From the NCBI GenBank assembly GCA_027068915.1, contig JAMOLT010000033.1:27812-91811 (forward strand): a DNA stretch of 64,000 bases, written 5' to 3'. Made by a program: the position numbers and the translations under genes. Of this stretch, positions 28,324 to 37,983 are shown in pieces; within the stretch, counting starts at the first letter, position 1, and every line of letters begins with the position of its first letter. This DNA comes from Sedimenticola sp. (lineage in GTDB: Bacteria; Pseudomonadota; Gammaproteobacteria; Chromatiales; Chromatiaceae). The notes beneath the pieces are model-generated. The model ran no database searches and was not told where the DNA came from. It was given only the letters and a program-made list of their open reading frames with translations.

Positions 28324-29928
28324 TCAATGCCTAAAATGGCGCATGCCGGTAAACACCATGGCCATGCCGTGTTCGTCGGCGGTGGCGATAACCTCTTCGT
28401 CGCGCATGGAGCCGCCGGGCTGTATGACGGCGACGATACCTGCTTCTGCGGCGTTGTCAATGCCATCGCGGAAGGGGAAGAAGGCGTCTGACGCCATGAC
28501 GGAACCTTGCACTTCCAGCCCTGCATGTTCCGCCTTGATCCCGGCGATGCGTGCAGAATTGATGCGGCTCATTTGTCCTGCGCCCACGCCAATGGTCATG
28601 TTGCCCTTGCCGTAGACGATGGCATTGGATTTGACGAACTTGGCGACGCGCCAGGTGAACAACAAATCCGCCATTTCCTGTTCGGTAGGCTGGCGCTTGC
28701 TGACCACGGTTAACTCGTTGTACAGGGAAAGGTCTGCGTCTTGCACCAGCAAGCCGCCGTTTACACGCTTGAAATCGAGACGCGGCGCCGGGGTGTCATC
28801 CCATGGGCCGCAGGCCAGCAGGCGCACGTTCTTCTTTGCCGCGATGACTTCAGCGGCTTCGCCGGATACGGTGGGTGCGATGATCACTTCGACGAACTGG
28901 CGTTCGACGATAGCGCTGGCAGTTGCTGCGTCCAGCTCTCCATTGAAGGCGATGATGCCGCCGAAGGCGGACTCGGGATCCGTGGCGTAGGCGCGGTTGT
29001 AGGCCTCTAGCAGGTCGCTGCCGATAGCCACGCCACAGGGGTTGGCGTGCTTGACGATGACGCAGGCCGGGCCTTCGCTGAACTGCTTGACGCATTCCAG
29101 GGCGGCATCCGTGTCGCCGATGTTGTTGTAGGACAGCTCCTTGCCCTGGATCTGGTGGGCGGTGGCGATGCAGCCGGTCGCTCCCGGCATCCTGCTTCCC
29201 GCGACATTCGCACTTCCCTGTGTATCGTCATCCTCGCGGAAGAATGCTGCCTTCTGGTGCGGGTTTTCACCGTAGCGCATGGTCTGTACCTGCCGGTATT
29301 GCAGGTTGATGGTGTTGGGGAAGTCCTGCTTCCGGCCGTCGGCGCTTATGGCGCCCAGATAGTTGGCGATGGTGCCATCGTAGCGGGCGGTGTGCTCGAA
29401 GGTCTTCACCGCCAGGCGGAAGCGGAAATCATCACCCAGGGCGTTGCCGTTGTTCTTCATTTTCGAAAGAATCAGGGCGTAGTCGGCGGGGTCCACCACC
29501 ACTGCAACGTCTTTGTGGTTCTTGGCGGCGGCGCGAATCATGGTGGGGCCGCCGATGTCGATGTTCTCGATGGCGGTGGCCAGATTGCAATCCGGGTTGG
29601 CGATGGTTTGCTCGAACGGATAGAGATTGACGGCGACCAGGTCGATGGGGCCGATGCCATGTTCTGCCATCACCGTATCGTCCGTGCCGCGGCGGCCGAG
29701 GATGCCGCCGTGAATCTTCGGGTGCAGGGTCTTGACCCTGCCGTCCATCATTTCCGGGAAGCCGGTGTAGTCGCTGACTTCCATAACGTCGATGCCATTG
29801 TCCTGCAACAATTTTGCGGTGCCGCCGGTGGAGAGGATCTCCACCCCGGCCTGGGCCAGTCCCTGGGCGAATTCGATCACGCCTTCCTTGTCGGAAACGC
29901 TGATGAGGGCTCGGGTAATTGCAGTCAT
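28324..29928 (-). CDS. purH: Bifunctional AICAR transformylase / IMP cyclohydrolase
   Basis: 534 residues. The N-terminal MGS-like IMP cyclohydrolase domain shows [27 protein letters not shown] and [16 protein letters not shown]. The AICAR transformylase domain carries the KHANPCGVA active-site motif and [16 protein letters not shown]. It catalyses the last two steps of IMP synthesis. It is followed by purD, and fis lies 48 bp upstream. Confidence 0.97.
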   Translation of the reverse strand: MTAITRALISVSDKEGVIEFAQGLAQAGVEILSTGGTAKLLQDNGIDVMEVSDYTGFPEMMDGRVKTLHPKIHGGILGRRGTDDTVMAEHGIGPIDLVAVNLYPFEQTIANPDCNLATAIENIDIGGPTMIRAAAKNHKDVAVVVDPADYALILSKMKNNGNALGDDFRFRLAVKTFEHTARYDGTIANYLGAISADGRKQDFPNTINLQYRQVQTMRYGENPHQKAAFFREDDDTQGSANVAGSRMPGATGCIATAHQIQGKELSYNNIGDTDAALECVKQFSEGPACVIVKHANPCGVAIGSDLLEAYNRAYATDPESAFGGIIAFNGELDAATASAIVERQFVEVIIAPTVSGEAAEVIAAKKNVRLLACGPWDDTPAPRLDFKRVNGGLLVQDADLSLYNELTVVSKRQPTEQEMADLLFTWRVAKFVKSNAIVYGKGNMTIGVGAGQMSRINSARIAGIKAEHAGLEVQGSVMASDAFFPFRDGIDNAAEAGIVAVIQPGGSMRDEEVIATADEHGMAMVFTGMRHFRH

Positions 29929-29976
29929 GTTGTGGGTTCCTGAAAGTCGGGTGTAACGGGAGAGTGTGCCGGGGTT

Positions 29977-30270
29977 TCAGCCGAGCTTGTAATAGGCCAG
30001 TTTCTTGCGCAGGGTGCTGCGGCTGATGCCCAGCAGGGCGGCCGCACGGGTCTGGTTGCCGCCGGTATGTTCCATTACGGTTTCAAACAGGGGGCGTTCC
30101 ACCTCTTCCATCACCAGCTGATGCAGATCGCTTGTGCCATGGCCATTGAGTCGGGTGAAGTAGCTGCCAAGAGCATCGCGGACGCAGTCGCTCAGGGAGT
30201 CTTCCCGGGATTGTCTTTCCACAGTAAAGGTTTCGGCACTCATGCTGCCGCCTGTCTCTTCAAAACTCAT
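29977..30270 (-). CDS. fis: Fis-family DNA-binding protein
   Basis: 97 residues ending in the Fis helix-turn-helix: GNQTRAAALLGISRSTLRKK. The N-terminal part (LSDCVRDALGSYF) matches the dimer helices. The ATG at 30270 overlaps the dusB stop codon (ATGA) and is preceded by GAGAAGG, so it is preferred over other in-frame ATGs. Fis bends DNA and adjusts rRNA, recombination and growth-phase genes. The dusB-fis operon is conserved in gammaproteobacteria. Confidence 0.95.
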   Translation of the reverse strand: MSFEETGGSMSAETFTVERQSREDSLSDCVRDALGSYFTRLNGHGTSDLHQLVMEEVERPLFETVMEHTGGNQTRAAALLGISRSTLRKKLAYYKLG

Positions 30271-31250
30271 GCTGCCTTCTCCCCTGAGCCCCGGCAATAA
30301 AAAAAATCTTTGATCAGGTCATGCTGACCTTGTGTGTCTTCCACCTGGTTGATTTTCCGGCGGAATGTTGCGGCCCCCCGCAAATGCTTGCTGTACCAGG
30401 CAATATGCTTGCGCGATATGCGCACGCCATGCTGCTGGCCGTAGAGGCTGTACAGCGCATCCAGGTGCTCCAGCAGCAGATCCCCAATCCACCGCGGCTC
30501 CGGCTCCTGTAGTTGCTCACCAGTGGTGAGATAGTGGGCTATATGGCGGAATATCCATGGCCTGCCCTGCGCTCCACGACCTATCATGATAGCGTCAGCG
30601 CCGGTAAATTTCAGCACCTGTTGTGCCTTTTTTTCGTCCCCGATATCGCCGTTCGCCACCACCGGAATACTAACTGCCTGTTTTACTTCACGAATGGTTT
30701 CATATTCGGCTTCTCCGGCGAACTTGCAGGCGCGGGTGCGGCCATGTACGGACAACATCTGAATGCCGCTGGTTTCGGCAATTCTTGCGATGGTGGGAGC
30801 ATTGATGCTTTGTTTGTCCCAGCCGGTACGGATTTTCAGGGTAACTGGCACGTCCACGGCGCTGACCACGGCATCGAGTATTCTGCCGACCAGGAGTTCA
30901 TCCTGCAGCAGGGCGGAACCAGCAGCAAGCTTGCAGACCTTTTTCGCCGGGCAGCCCATGTTGATGTCGATGATTTCGGCGCCATCATCCACGTTGATGC
31001 GGGCGGCCAGGGCCAGTTTTTCCGGGGTGGCGCCCAGGATTTGTACCGCCACTGGCGGTGTTTCCCCCTCGTGGTGGAGGCGGGTCTGGGTTTTTTTGCT
31101 GCCCCACAGGCTGGTGTCCGCGCTGATCATTTCTGATACGGCCAGGGCTGCGCCGAAACGTCTGCACAGGTTGCGAAAGGGCAGGTCGGTGATGCCGGCC
31201 ATGGGGGCGAGGATAAGGTTGCCGGAAAGTTGCAGTTTGCCGATATTCAT
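30267..31250 (-). CDS. dusB: tRNA-dihydrouridine synthase B
   Basis: 327 residues of the FMN-dependent Dus barrel. Motifs are LAPMAGITDLPFRNLCRRFG, the catalytic cysteine in INMGCPAKKVC, SVHGRTRACKF and the FMN-phosphate site ADAIMIGRGAQGRPW. It reduces uridines in the D-loop of tRNA. The stop overlaps fis; the start overlaps the upstream zinc-ribbon gene by 4 bp, so the three are translationally coupled. Confidence 0.96.
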   Translation of the reverse strand: MNIGKLQLSGNLILAPMAGITDLPFRNLCRRFGAALAVSEMISADTSLWGSKKTQTRLHHEGETPPVAVQILGATPEKLALAARINVDDGAEIIDINMGCPAKKVCKLAAGSALLQDELLVGRILDAVVSAVDVPVTLKIRTGWDKQSINAPTIARIAETSGIQMLSVHGRTRACKFAGEAEYETIREVKQAVSIPVVANGDIGDEKKAQQVLKFTGADAIMIGRGAQGRPWIFRHIAHYLTTGEQLQEPEPRWIGDLLLEHLDALYSLYGQQHGVRISRKHIAWYSKHLRGAATFRRKINQVEDTQGQHDLIKDFFYCRGSGEKAA

Positions 31251-32116
31251 GAGGAATCTGTGGGGAGGAAGTCCAGCCTGTACCCGGAGAAATGCTCTTC
31301 CGGGGGCAGCAACAGCAGCTGAATTTCCAGCAGTTCGCCCGCGGCAAGCTGCCGGGGCTGTTTGGTGTCTGTCATGTAGTCGCCAGGCGGGAAGGTGCGT
31401 CTGGCGATAGCGGCTTGCTTGTCATCCAGCAGGCTCAACTGCAAGGCAGGCAGGGTTTTGGTGGATGAAGCGGCGTTGCGCAGCAAAACATCCAGTTGGT
31501 AAGCGCCCGGCTGTCTGCTGTACGCCTGCAGGGAGCGATCCACTACGAGAAATGACCCTTCTTCTTTTGTCCGGATCTGGGGCAGAGTGCAGTTAAAGTA
31601 GGAGCACAGGTGGCTGGCGGCGGTATGAATCCGGGGAAACTGCAGAAGCCGTTCTTTTTCTATCCAGGCAAGCTGAGCCAGTGCTGTCAGCAACAATACA
31701 AGCAGCGAAGCGATTGCAAGCAGGGATGCCGGCTTTTTCTGCCGGGAAAACTCCGGAAGGAAATCTTCTTCTCTTGCTTCTGGCTGGTCGGTCAGAAACT
31801 CGCCCTGGCCGGGTTTTTCGGCAAACAGTGAGTCTGGCGGCGCTGGGGGCAAGAAGCTGTCTATTGTTTCCTGGGTGCTCTGCTTCGTGTTTTGTTTGTC
31901 CAGGCTATGCTGCAGATCTGCAAGGAGGTCCTGCATTTCCACATCAGGTTGCAGGTCATGGCTGTTGTTGCCCGCCTTGGTTTTCCGGGAGGAGTCACCG
32001 TTCTTTACCTTAAACACATCATGGCATTCACTGCATACCACTTTGAAGCCTGCATCCGCCAGGGTTGAGGATTTGATGTTGTAGATGACCTTGCAGTGGG
32101 GGCAGCGGACTTTCAT
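31247..32116 (-). CDS. Zinc-ribbon and DUF3426 membrane protein
   Basis: 289 residues. The N terminus is an MJ0042-type zinc ribbon, VRCPHCKVIYNIKSSTL and VVCSECHDVFKVK (two C-x2-C pairs). A disordered acidic linker, one membrane helix (LLAIASLLVLLLTALAQLAW, about residue 135) and a DUF3426 domain with DRSLQAYSRQPGAYQLDVLL follow. Genes of this type sit between prmA and dusB in many gammaproteobacteria. Function is unknown. Confidence 0.88.
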   Translation of the reverse strand: MKVRCPHCKVIYNIKSSTLADAGFKVVCSECHDVFKVKNGDSSRKTKAGNNSHDLQPDVEMQDLLADLQHSLDKQNTKQSTQETIDSFLPPAPPDSLFAEKPGQGEFLTDQPEAREEDFLPEFSRQKKPASLLAIASLLVLLLTALAQLAWIEKERLLQFPRIHTAASHLCSYFNCTLPQIRTKEEGSFLVVDRSLQAYSRQPGAYQLDVLLRNAASSTKTLPALQLSLLDDKQAAIARRTFPPGDYMTDTKQPRQLAAGELLEIQLLLLPPEEHFSGYRLDFLPTDSS

Positions 32117-32991
32117 GAAGATTTTCCGTTCAGGCGCACCCAGTCGTCCAGCTGGCCGGGAGGTGGGAACAGAATTTCCGGCGCATAGGCCTGTGTGACA
32201 TCTGCAGCCTGGTGATGCAGGATGCCGGAGAGTACCAGCTGCCCACCGGGCTTGAGCATGGACTTTATCTGTGGTGCCAGCTCGATGAGTACGTTGGCAA
32301 GGATATTGGCCAGCACCACGTCTGCAGTCCGGGGTGGGAAATCTTCGGCGGCAAAGGTTTCCAGTCGATTGGACACGCCATTTTGCAGGGCGTTGCTGCG
32401 GGTGGCAATGAGTGCCTGGGGATCGTGATCCACGGCGATTGCCCTGGCTGCACCCAGCTTCAGTGCCGCGATGGCGAGAATTCCGGAGCCGCAGCCGAAA
32501 TCAATGACTGTTTTGTCCCGTATCTGCGCCCCATCCAGCCATTGCAGGCACAGGTCTGTCGTGGGGTGGGTGCCGGTGCCAAAAGCCAGGCCGGGATCCA
32601 GGTGGATGATGGTAGCCTGCGCTACCGGTACTTCCTTTCCCGTTGGGCAGATCCACAAATGCCGCCCGAATTTCATGGGTTGGAAGTGTTCCAGCCAGGC
32701 GCGCTCCCATGCTTGGTCTTCCAGTATCTCCAGCTGCAGCCGCTGGCTGTTTTCCCGGGCCAGCGCCTGGTCGATGCTGGCACGCAGGTTGTCGGCATCC
32801 GTGTCACCCTCGAATAGGGCGCTTACCCTGGTGTGGCTCCACAGGGGCGTGGTTCCTGGCGGCGGCTCCAGCATGGGTTCGTCTTTTGCGTCGACCAGGG
32901 TGGTGGAGAGCGCGCCAAGCTGTTCGAACAGCAACTCGATAAGAGGGGCCTGGGGTTTTTCTACTTCGAGGTGTGCTTGCAGCCAGGGCAT
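32113..32991 (-). CDS. prmA: Ribosomal protein L11 methyltransferase
   Basis: 292 residues. PrmA trimethylates ribosomal protein L11. The N-terminal substrate domain is followed by the SAM-binding core: FGTGTHPTTDLCLQWL, IDFGCGSGILAIAALKLGA and the NPPY-like VLANILANVLIEL. The stop overlaps the zinc-ribbon gene by 4 bp, making prmA the first gene of the prmA-DUF3426-dusB-fis run. Confidence 0.96.
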   Translation of the reverse strand: MPWLQAHLEVEKPQAPLIELLFEQLGALSTTLVDAKDEPMLEPPPGTTPLWSHTRVSALFEGDTDADNLRASIDQALARENSQRLQLEILEDQAWERAWLEHFQPMKFGRHLWICPTGKEVPVAQATIIHLDPGLAFGTGTHPTTDLCLQWLDGAQIRDKTVIDFGCGSGILAIAALKLGAARAIAVDHDPQALIATRSNALQNGVSNRLETFAAEDFPPRTADVVLANILANVLIELAPQIKSMLKPGGQLVLSGILHHQAADVTQAYAPEILFPPPGQLDDWVRLNGKSS

Positions 32992-33065
32992 GTGACGATC
33001 CGCTTTGTCCAGAGGCGCTTATTCTAACCCCAAAATGGCAGGGATATGTGAAACGGCACCCTGTT

Positions 33066-33425
33066 TCAGCGGGGAAGATGCTGCTGCAGCCAGTCACGAA
33101 TCCAGGGGCTGGCCCGGTTCCCGGCAAAACGTGCGACTTCCTCGCCATTCACGAACAGCATGATGGTGGGGAAGCCTCGCAGCTTGTACTTTCCTGCCAG
33201 CTTCATGTTTTCCCCTTCGTCCACCTCCACTTTCACCAGGTTGACCTGGTCTGCCATTTCCTCCATGACACGCTGCAAATGAGGCGCAATGGCATGGCAG
33301 GGTGCGCACCAGTCCGCCCAGAAATCCACAACCACCGGTTGGGTTCGGGACGCATCGATGACTGTTTGCCGAAAGTCATGCAAGTCGGCGGTCTGGCTGG
33401 CTGTGTGCCTGGATGTCGTGGTCAT
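33066..33425 (-). CDS. Thioredoxin-family protein
   Basis: 119 residues. One thioredoxin fold with the active site WCAPCHAI, preceded by VVDFWADWC and followed by the cis-proline region LRGFPTIMLF. The N-terminal extension of about 18 residues and Ala in place of Gly in WCAPC mark it as a secondary thioredoxin rather than the main trxA. No signal peptide, so it is cytoplasmic. It lies 74 bp upstream of prmA. Confidence 0.88.
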   Translation of the reverse strand: MTTTSRHTASQTADLHDFRQTVIDASRTQPVVVDFWADWCAPCHAIAPHLQRVMEEMADQVNLVKVEVDEGENMKLAGKYKLRGFPTIMLFVNGEEVARFAGNRASPWIRDWLQQHLPR

Positions 33426-33476
33426 AACCCGGAATTCCTGTGTCGCTGGTTAGCGGGATGCGCTATCCTTGTTTTC

Positions 33477-33636
33477 AGGGCACCTCTAATAATTCTGTTT
33501 GAGCAAGCTTGTGTTTGAGCGGTACGGGAACAAGGTGAAGACCGCAGTAAATAGTGTACTATTTACAAGGTTTTCAACGCAGTTGTCGCGCCGTTCAAAC
33601 GCAAAGATGCCGATCACGAATTATTCGAGGCACTCT
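33477..33636. mobile_element. 160-bp palindromic MITE
   Basis: The two halves pair along nearly their whole length. The left end begins AGGGCACCTCTAATAATT and the right end, reversed, AGAGTGCCTCGAATAATT. Internal arms GTTTGAGCGG and CCGTTCAAAC pair, and the centre is the perfect palindrome GTAAATAGTGTACTATTTAC. This is the build of a miniature inverted-repeat transposable element derived from an IS with AGGG-type ends. It ends 31 bp before the diguanylate-cyclase start codon and may affect its transcription. Confidence 0.8.
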
Positions 33637-33667
33637 TCAGTATGGAAGGCTTATTGTTGACGGAGAA

Positions 33668-34882
33668 ATGCTGGATATTAACCTGATCACGCTTTCCTTC
33701 CAAGATCCGCGGCTGGAAAGGCATTTTTGCAATAGCTACAGCCGACGCTATCGCTTTCAGTCGCTGCTGGCGATGAAGGTTGCCTTGGCGCTGTTTGCCC
33801 TTTTCGCTGTGCTGGACTGGCTCTTGTACCCTCAGTTGGTAAAGCCGCTATGGGGTATTCGCTTCTGCTTTGCATTTCCCGCCCTGTTGCTCATCCTTTT
33901 CTTGTTGGTGGGCAAGGCCTATTTTCGCCACGGGCAACAGCTCATGGTGCTTTCACTGATTGTCGCCAATGTGGCTGTAGTGGCGATGACTGTGGTGATC
34001 CCCGCGGAGCTGAACGATGTGTATGTGGCGGGCCTGATGCTGGTGGCGCTGTACGGGTATACGGTTGCCCGCCTGCGCTTTGTCTGGGCCACTGCCGGCA
34101 ACTGGTTTGGGGTGATCGCCTACAATCTTGCGAATATCTGGTGGGGAGACGCCAGCCACTGGGATCTTGTTGCGGGCAATTTTTTCTGCATTTCAACCAA
34201 TGTGATGGGGATGGTGGCGAGCTATTCCATGGAATACGACAGCCGCCGTGGTTTTCTGCTGCAGCAGCAGTTGCAACGGGAGCGCTCGCAGCTGAATCTG
34301 CTTAACCGGCACCTGGAAAAACAGGCGCTTACCGATGAACTTACCGATCTTGCCAATCGCCGCAGTTTTTTTGAACATTTGCATGAGGAATGGCGCAGAG
34401 CCCGGCGTGACCGGCAGTATCTTGCCCTGGTCATGATCGATGTCGATCATTTCAAGGACTTCAATGATACTTACGGCCATCAGGCAGGGGACGAATGCCT
34501 GAAACAGTTGGCGGTGGTGTTTCGGCAGCATGTGCGCCGGGCGGGGGATGTAGCGGCGCGCCTCGGGGGGGAGGAGTTCGTGCTGCTGCTGCCCGAAACT
34601 ACCCCTCAGTCTGCCTGCGAGGCGGCGGAAGCTTTGAGAAAAGGCGTGGCCGGGATGGAAATCCGTATCCCGCAACAGGGGCTGCTGGTAGGACACCATA
34701 TCAGCATCAGCTGTGGGATTGCCGCTGCTGTCCCCGAACGGGAGTTAAACCCCGAGAGCCTGCTGGCCCGGGCGGACAAGGCCCTGTATCAAGCCAAGGC
34801 GCTGGGCAGGAACCGGGTCGCGTGCAGTGTCGCCGGGGATGCGGTGGAAAATTGTCCCGCCAAGGCTGGTGGGGGTGGCTGA
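33668..34882 (+). CDS. Membrane-bound diguanylate cyclase (GGDEF)
   Basis: About 404 residues. Five to six hydrophobic helices fill residues ~30-190 (for example [20 protein letters not shown]), forming a membrane sensor domain of no named class. A short coiled coil leads into the GGDEF domain: [40 protein letters not shown] and the active site [12 protein letters not shown]. The inhibitory site RAGD lies five residues before GGEEF, so product feedback is expected. It should make cyclic di-GMP. The start is uncertain; ATG at 33668 has GGAG only 3 bp before it. A MITE occupies its upstream region. Confidence 0.88.
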   Translation: MLDINLITLSFQDPRLERHFCNSYSRRYRFQSLLAMKVALALFALFAVLDWLLYPQLVKPLWGIRFCFAFPALLLILFLLVGKAYFRHGQQLMVLSLIVANVAVVAMTVVIPAELNDVYVAGLMLVALYGYTVARLRFVWATAGNWFGVIAYNLANIWWGDASHWDLVAGNFFCISTNVMGMVASYSMEYDSRRGFLLQQQLQRERSQLNLLNRHLEKQALTDELTDLANRRSFFEHLHEEWRRARRDRQYLALVMIDVDHFKDFNDTYGHQAGDECLKQLAVVFRQHVRRAGDVAARLGGEEFVLLLPETTPQSACEAAEALRKGVAGMEIRIPQQGLLVGHHISISCGIAAAVPERELNPESLLARADKALYQAKALGRNRVACSVAGDAVENCPAKAGGGG

Positions 34883-34977
34883 GGTTTGCATCCTGTTCTT
34901 CTGTTGCATTCACCTGTATTGAGCCGCGCATCTTTGGCATACTATGCCATTGCTATCCACTTTCCTGCTGCCATCCC

Positions 34978-35910
34978 ATGACTACTGATCTGATTCGCAT
35001 TGCCACCCGAAAATCCCCCCTTGCCATGTGGCAGGCTGAACATGTAGCGGCGGCCTTGAAGGCGGCGCATCCCGGCATTGGTGTGGAGCTGCTGGGCATG
35101 AGCACCCAGGGCGACAAGATTCTGGACACGCCCCTGGCCAAAATTGGCGGCAAGGGCTTGTTCGTAAAAGAGCTGGAGCAGGGCATGCTCGAAGGCAGCG
35201 CCGATATCGCCGTGCACTCCATGAAGGATGTGCCGGTGGAATTGCCGGAAGGCCTGCATCTGCCGGTGATCATGGAGCGGGAAGACCCCCGTGACGCCTT
35301 CGTTTCCAACGCCTACGCCAGCCTGGATGAACTGCCTTTGGGCGCGAAGGTGGGCACCTCCAGCCTGCGCCGTCAGAGCCAGATCATGGCGCGGCGCCCT
35401 GACCTGGAATTGCTGCCCCTGCGCGGCAATGTGAACACCCGCCTGCGCAAGCTCGATGAAGGCGAGTACGATGCCATCATCCTCGCTGCGGCCGGTTTGA
35501 TCCGGCTGGAGTTCGCCGGGCGCATTCGCGCATTTATCGAGCCGGAACAAAGCCTGCCCGCCATCGGCCAGGGTGCGGTGGGCATCGAATGCCGCGCCGA
35601 TGATGTGCGGGTGAACGCCCTCATCGCACCGCTGCATCACTCGCATACGGCGATCCGTGTCCTGGCAGAGCGCGCCATGAACAATCGCCTGGAAGGCGGC
35701 TGCCAGGTGCCTATCGCCGGCCACGCCCTGCTGGAAGGCGACCAACTCTGGCTGCGCGGACTGGTGGGCAGCGTTGACGGCAAGACCATCATCCGGGACG
35801 AGATCCGCGGCCCGGTGGCAGACGCCGAAACCTTGGGCGTGACCCTGGCGGAACGCCTGCTGGATGCCGGTGCCGCGCAAATTCTCAAGGAACTGTATCA
35901 GCAGGCATGA
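34978..35910 (+). CDS. hemC: Porphobilinogen deaminase (hydroxymethylbilane synthase)
   Basis: 310 residues. HemC joins four porphobilinogens in haem synthesis. Motifs: [51 protein letters not shown] and the dipyrromethane cysteine in [11 protein letters not shown]. The ATG at 34978 opens the conserved N terminus. hemD overlaps its stop by 4 bp. Confidence 0.97.
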   Translation: MTTDLIRIATRKSPLAMWQAEHVAAALKAAHPGIGVELLGMSTQGDKILDTPLAKIGGKGLFVKELEQGMLEGSADIAVHSMKDVPVELPEGLHLPVIMEREDPRDAFVSNAYASLDELPLGAKVGTSSLRRQSQIMARRPDLELLPLRGNVNTRLRKLDEGEYDAIILAAAGLIRLEFAGRIRAFIEPEQSLPAIGQGAVGIECRADDVRVNALIAPLHHSHTAIRVLAERAMNNRLEGGCQVPIAGHALLEGDQLWLRGLVGSVDGKTIIRDEIRGPVADAETLGVTLAERLLDAGAAQILKELYQQA

Positions 35911-36668
35911 GCTGCCATCTGCACGGATTGAGCGTGCTCATCACCCGCCCCGCGGATCAGGCCGGGCCGCTTTGTGACATGATCGAAGCGGCCCATGGGC
36001 GTCCCCTGCGTTTTCCCGCCATGGAAATTGCCCCTGCGGATGACGTGCAGGCCGCCCGTGAAGTGCTGCACCAAGCCGGGCGCAGCGATCTGCTGGTTTT
36101 CATCAGCGTGAACGCCGTCGTGCATGCCTTTCCCCTGTTGCCCGATGAACTGCCCCTCGATCTGCAGATCGCCGCCATTGGCGAGGCCACGGCGGCCAGC
36201 CTGGAAGAACACGGCTTGTCCGCCACCCTGGTTCCCCGACAACGCTTCGACAGCGAAGGCCTGCTGGCCCAGGATGCCCTGGTGGATATGCGGGGCCGGC
36301 GGGTGGTGATCATACGTGGCTGCGGCGGCCGTGAGCTGCTGAAGCAGGAGTTGGAAAAGCGCGGGGCGAAAGTACGCTATGCAGAAGTGTATGAGCGGCG
36401 CCTGCCCCGGCGCAATGCAGACAATCTGGTGCGCGGCTGGGAGCAGATGGTGGATGTGGTGACCGTGACCAGTTCCGCAATACTGGACAATCTGTTGCAA
36501 TTGCTCGGCACCGAAGGGAAGGAAAAACTCTGCCGAACCCCCCTGGTCGTATTGAGTGAGCGCACAGCGGCCCATGCGAGGGAGTTGGGCTGCCGTCAGG
36601 TGCTGGTGGCGGAACAGGCGGGTGATCGTGGTATTCTCCAGACACTGTGCCTATTTGTGGAAAGCTAG
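35907..36668 (+). CDS. hemD: Uroporphyrinogen-III synthase
   Basis: 253 residues. HemD closes and inverts ring D of hydroxymethylbilane. The sequence is variable in the family, but [49 protein letters not shown] and [12 protein letters not shown] are the usual anchor regions. The start overlaps hemC (ATGA). In most gammaproteobacteria hemX and hemY follow; here a symporter gene begins directly after the stop codon. Confidence 0.92.
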   Translation: MSCHLHGLSVLITRPADQAGPLCDMIEAAHGRPLRFPAMEIAPADDVQAAREVLHQAGRSDLLVFISVNAVVHAFPLLPDELPLDLQIAAIGEATAASLEEHGLSATLVPRQRFDSEGLLAQDALVDMRGRRVVIIRGCGGRELLKQELEKRGAKVRYAEVYERRLPRRNADNLVRGWEQMVDVVTVTSSAILDNLLQLLGTEGKEKLCRTPLVVLSERTAAHARELGCRQVLVAEQAGDRGILQTLCLFVES

Positions 36669-37895
36669 ATGAACAACATACTGCGCTATATCTCCCGGGA
36701 AGAATCGACCAACAAGCTGGTGGTGGCCGGCATCATCCTGGGCGTTCTGTTTGGCATGTTTCTGCCGGAATGGGCACTGGAGCAAAAGGCATTGGGAAAG
36801 GCATTTGTCGCCTTTCTGAAAATGCTGGTGGTGCCTCTGGTGTTTGCTTCCATCTATGTGGCGATTTCCGGGCTGGGCGGGCTGGAGCAGCTGCGCCGTA
36901 TCGGTCTGAAAACCATCGGATTGTATGTGCTGACCACGGCTTTGGCGGTGCTGCTGGCGGTGGTCGCCATGAACGTGTTTCCCATCGGGGATGCGGTTTC
37001 CCCGGAAGGCCTGAGCTATGACCGGGCCAAGGAGGTGGCGCCGTTTTCCCTCAGTGCCATGCTGCTGAGCTTTATTCCCACCAATATTTTCAATTCCCTT
37101 GCCACCGGCTCCATGATGCAGGTGATCGTGTTTGCGATATTGTTCGGGGTGGCCAGCCTGTACCTGGAAGAAAAACACCACAGCGTAATGCTGGATGTGT
37201 TCACCGGCATCAGTGAGGCCATGCTCAAGCTGGCGCGATGGGTGATTTTGTTCACACCCCTGGGAGTGTTCAGCCTGATCAGCTATGTGGTGGCGGATCA
37301 GGGAATCGAAACTCTGATCAATCTGTGGAAATATATCCTGGTGGTGCTGGGGGTGCTGATTTTCCACGCCCTGGTGACTCTGCCGACGGTCATGACTCTG
37401 TTTGCGCGCATCAATCCCTGGAAATACCTGAACAAAATCAAGGAAGTGCCCCTGATGGCCTTCTCCACCGCCTCCAGCGCCGCAACCCTGCCCGTGAGCA
37501 TGCGTGTGGCGGTGGAAAAAGGCGGCGTGAAAAAAGAGACGGCCAGCTTCGTGTTGCCCCTGGGGGCGACGGTCTCCATGGATGGCACCGCCGCCTATCT
37601 CACCATCGCGGTATTGTATATCGCCAACCTGGCCGGGGTGGACATGACCCTGGGAGACCAGCTGCTGCTGGGATTCACCGTGGTGGCCCTGAGTGTGGGC
37701 GTAGCCGCATTGCCCAGCGCCTCCCTGGTGATGATGGTGGTGATCCTCAACCAGGCCGGCCTGCCCATCGAATACATGGCGCTGATCGTGGTGGTGGACC
37801 GCATTCTCGACATGGCGCGCACCGCCCTGAACGTCACTTCCGATATGGTGGTGGCCAAGACCGTGGACAGCCTGAACCGGCAATCAAAAGACTAA
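36669..37895 (+). CDS. Dicarboxylate/amino-acid:cation symporter (DAACS family)
   Basis: 408 residues with eight helices and two re-entrant loops of the GltPh fold. Family signatures are the serine-rich loop MAFSTASSAATLPVSM, the helix-7 motif LPLGATVSMDGTAAYL (NMDGT-like, with S in place of N) and DRILDMARTALNV in helix 8. The aspartate of DxxxDxxRTxxNV, which binds the substrate amino group, is present. It imports glutamate, aspartate or C4-dicarboxylates with Na+ or H+. The ATG follows the hemD stop with no gap. A terminator-like hairpin follows. Confidence 0.92.
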   Translation: MNNILRYISREESTNKLVVAGIILGVLFGMFLPEWALEQKALGKAFVAFLKMLVVPLVFASIYVAISGLGGLEQLRRIGLKTIGLYVLTTALAVLLAVVAMNVFPIGDAVSPEGLSYDRAKEVAPFSLSAMLLSFIPTNIFNSLATGSMMQVIVFAILFGVASLYLEEKHHSVMLDVFTGISEAMLKLARWVILFTPLGVFSLISYVVADQGIETLINLWKYILVVLGVLIFHALVTLPTVMTLFARINPWKYLNKIKEVPLMAFSTASSAATLPVSMRVAVEKGGVKKETASFVLPLGATVSMDGTAAYLTIAVLYIANLAGVDMTLGDQLLLGFTVVALSVGVAALPSASLVMMVVILNQAGLPIEYMALIVVVDRILDMARTALNVTSDMVVAKTVDSLNRQSKD

Positions 37896-37937
37896 TTCAA
37901 CCGGAACAGATTGTTTTCAGTCAAACCGATGGGGTTC

Positions 37938-37979
37938 AGCCCTGTGTTGGGCAGGCCATGCTTTGCGCAACACAGGGCT
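37938..37979. terminator. Hairpin between convergent symporter and glutathione-reductase genes
   Basis: A perfect 12-bp stem, AGCCCTGTGTTG with CAACACAGGGCT, around an 18-nt loop. The flanking T-run is weak on both strands, but the convergent position suggests a bidirectional terminator. Confidence 0.6.
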
Positions 37980-37983
37980 TCCT

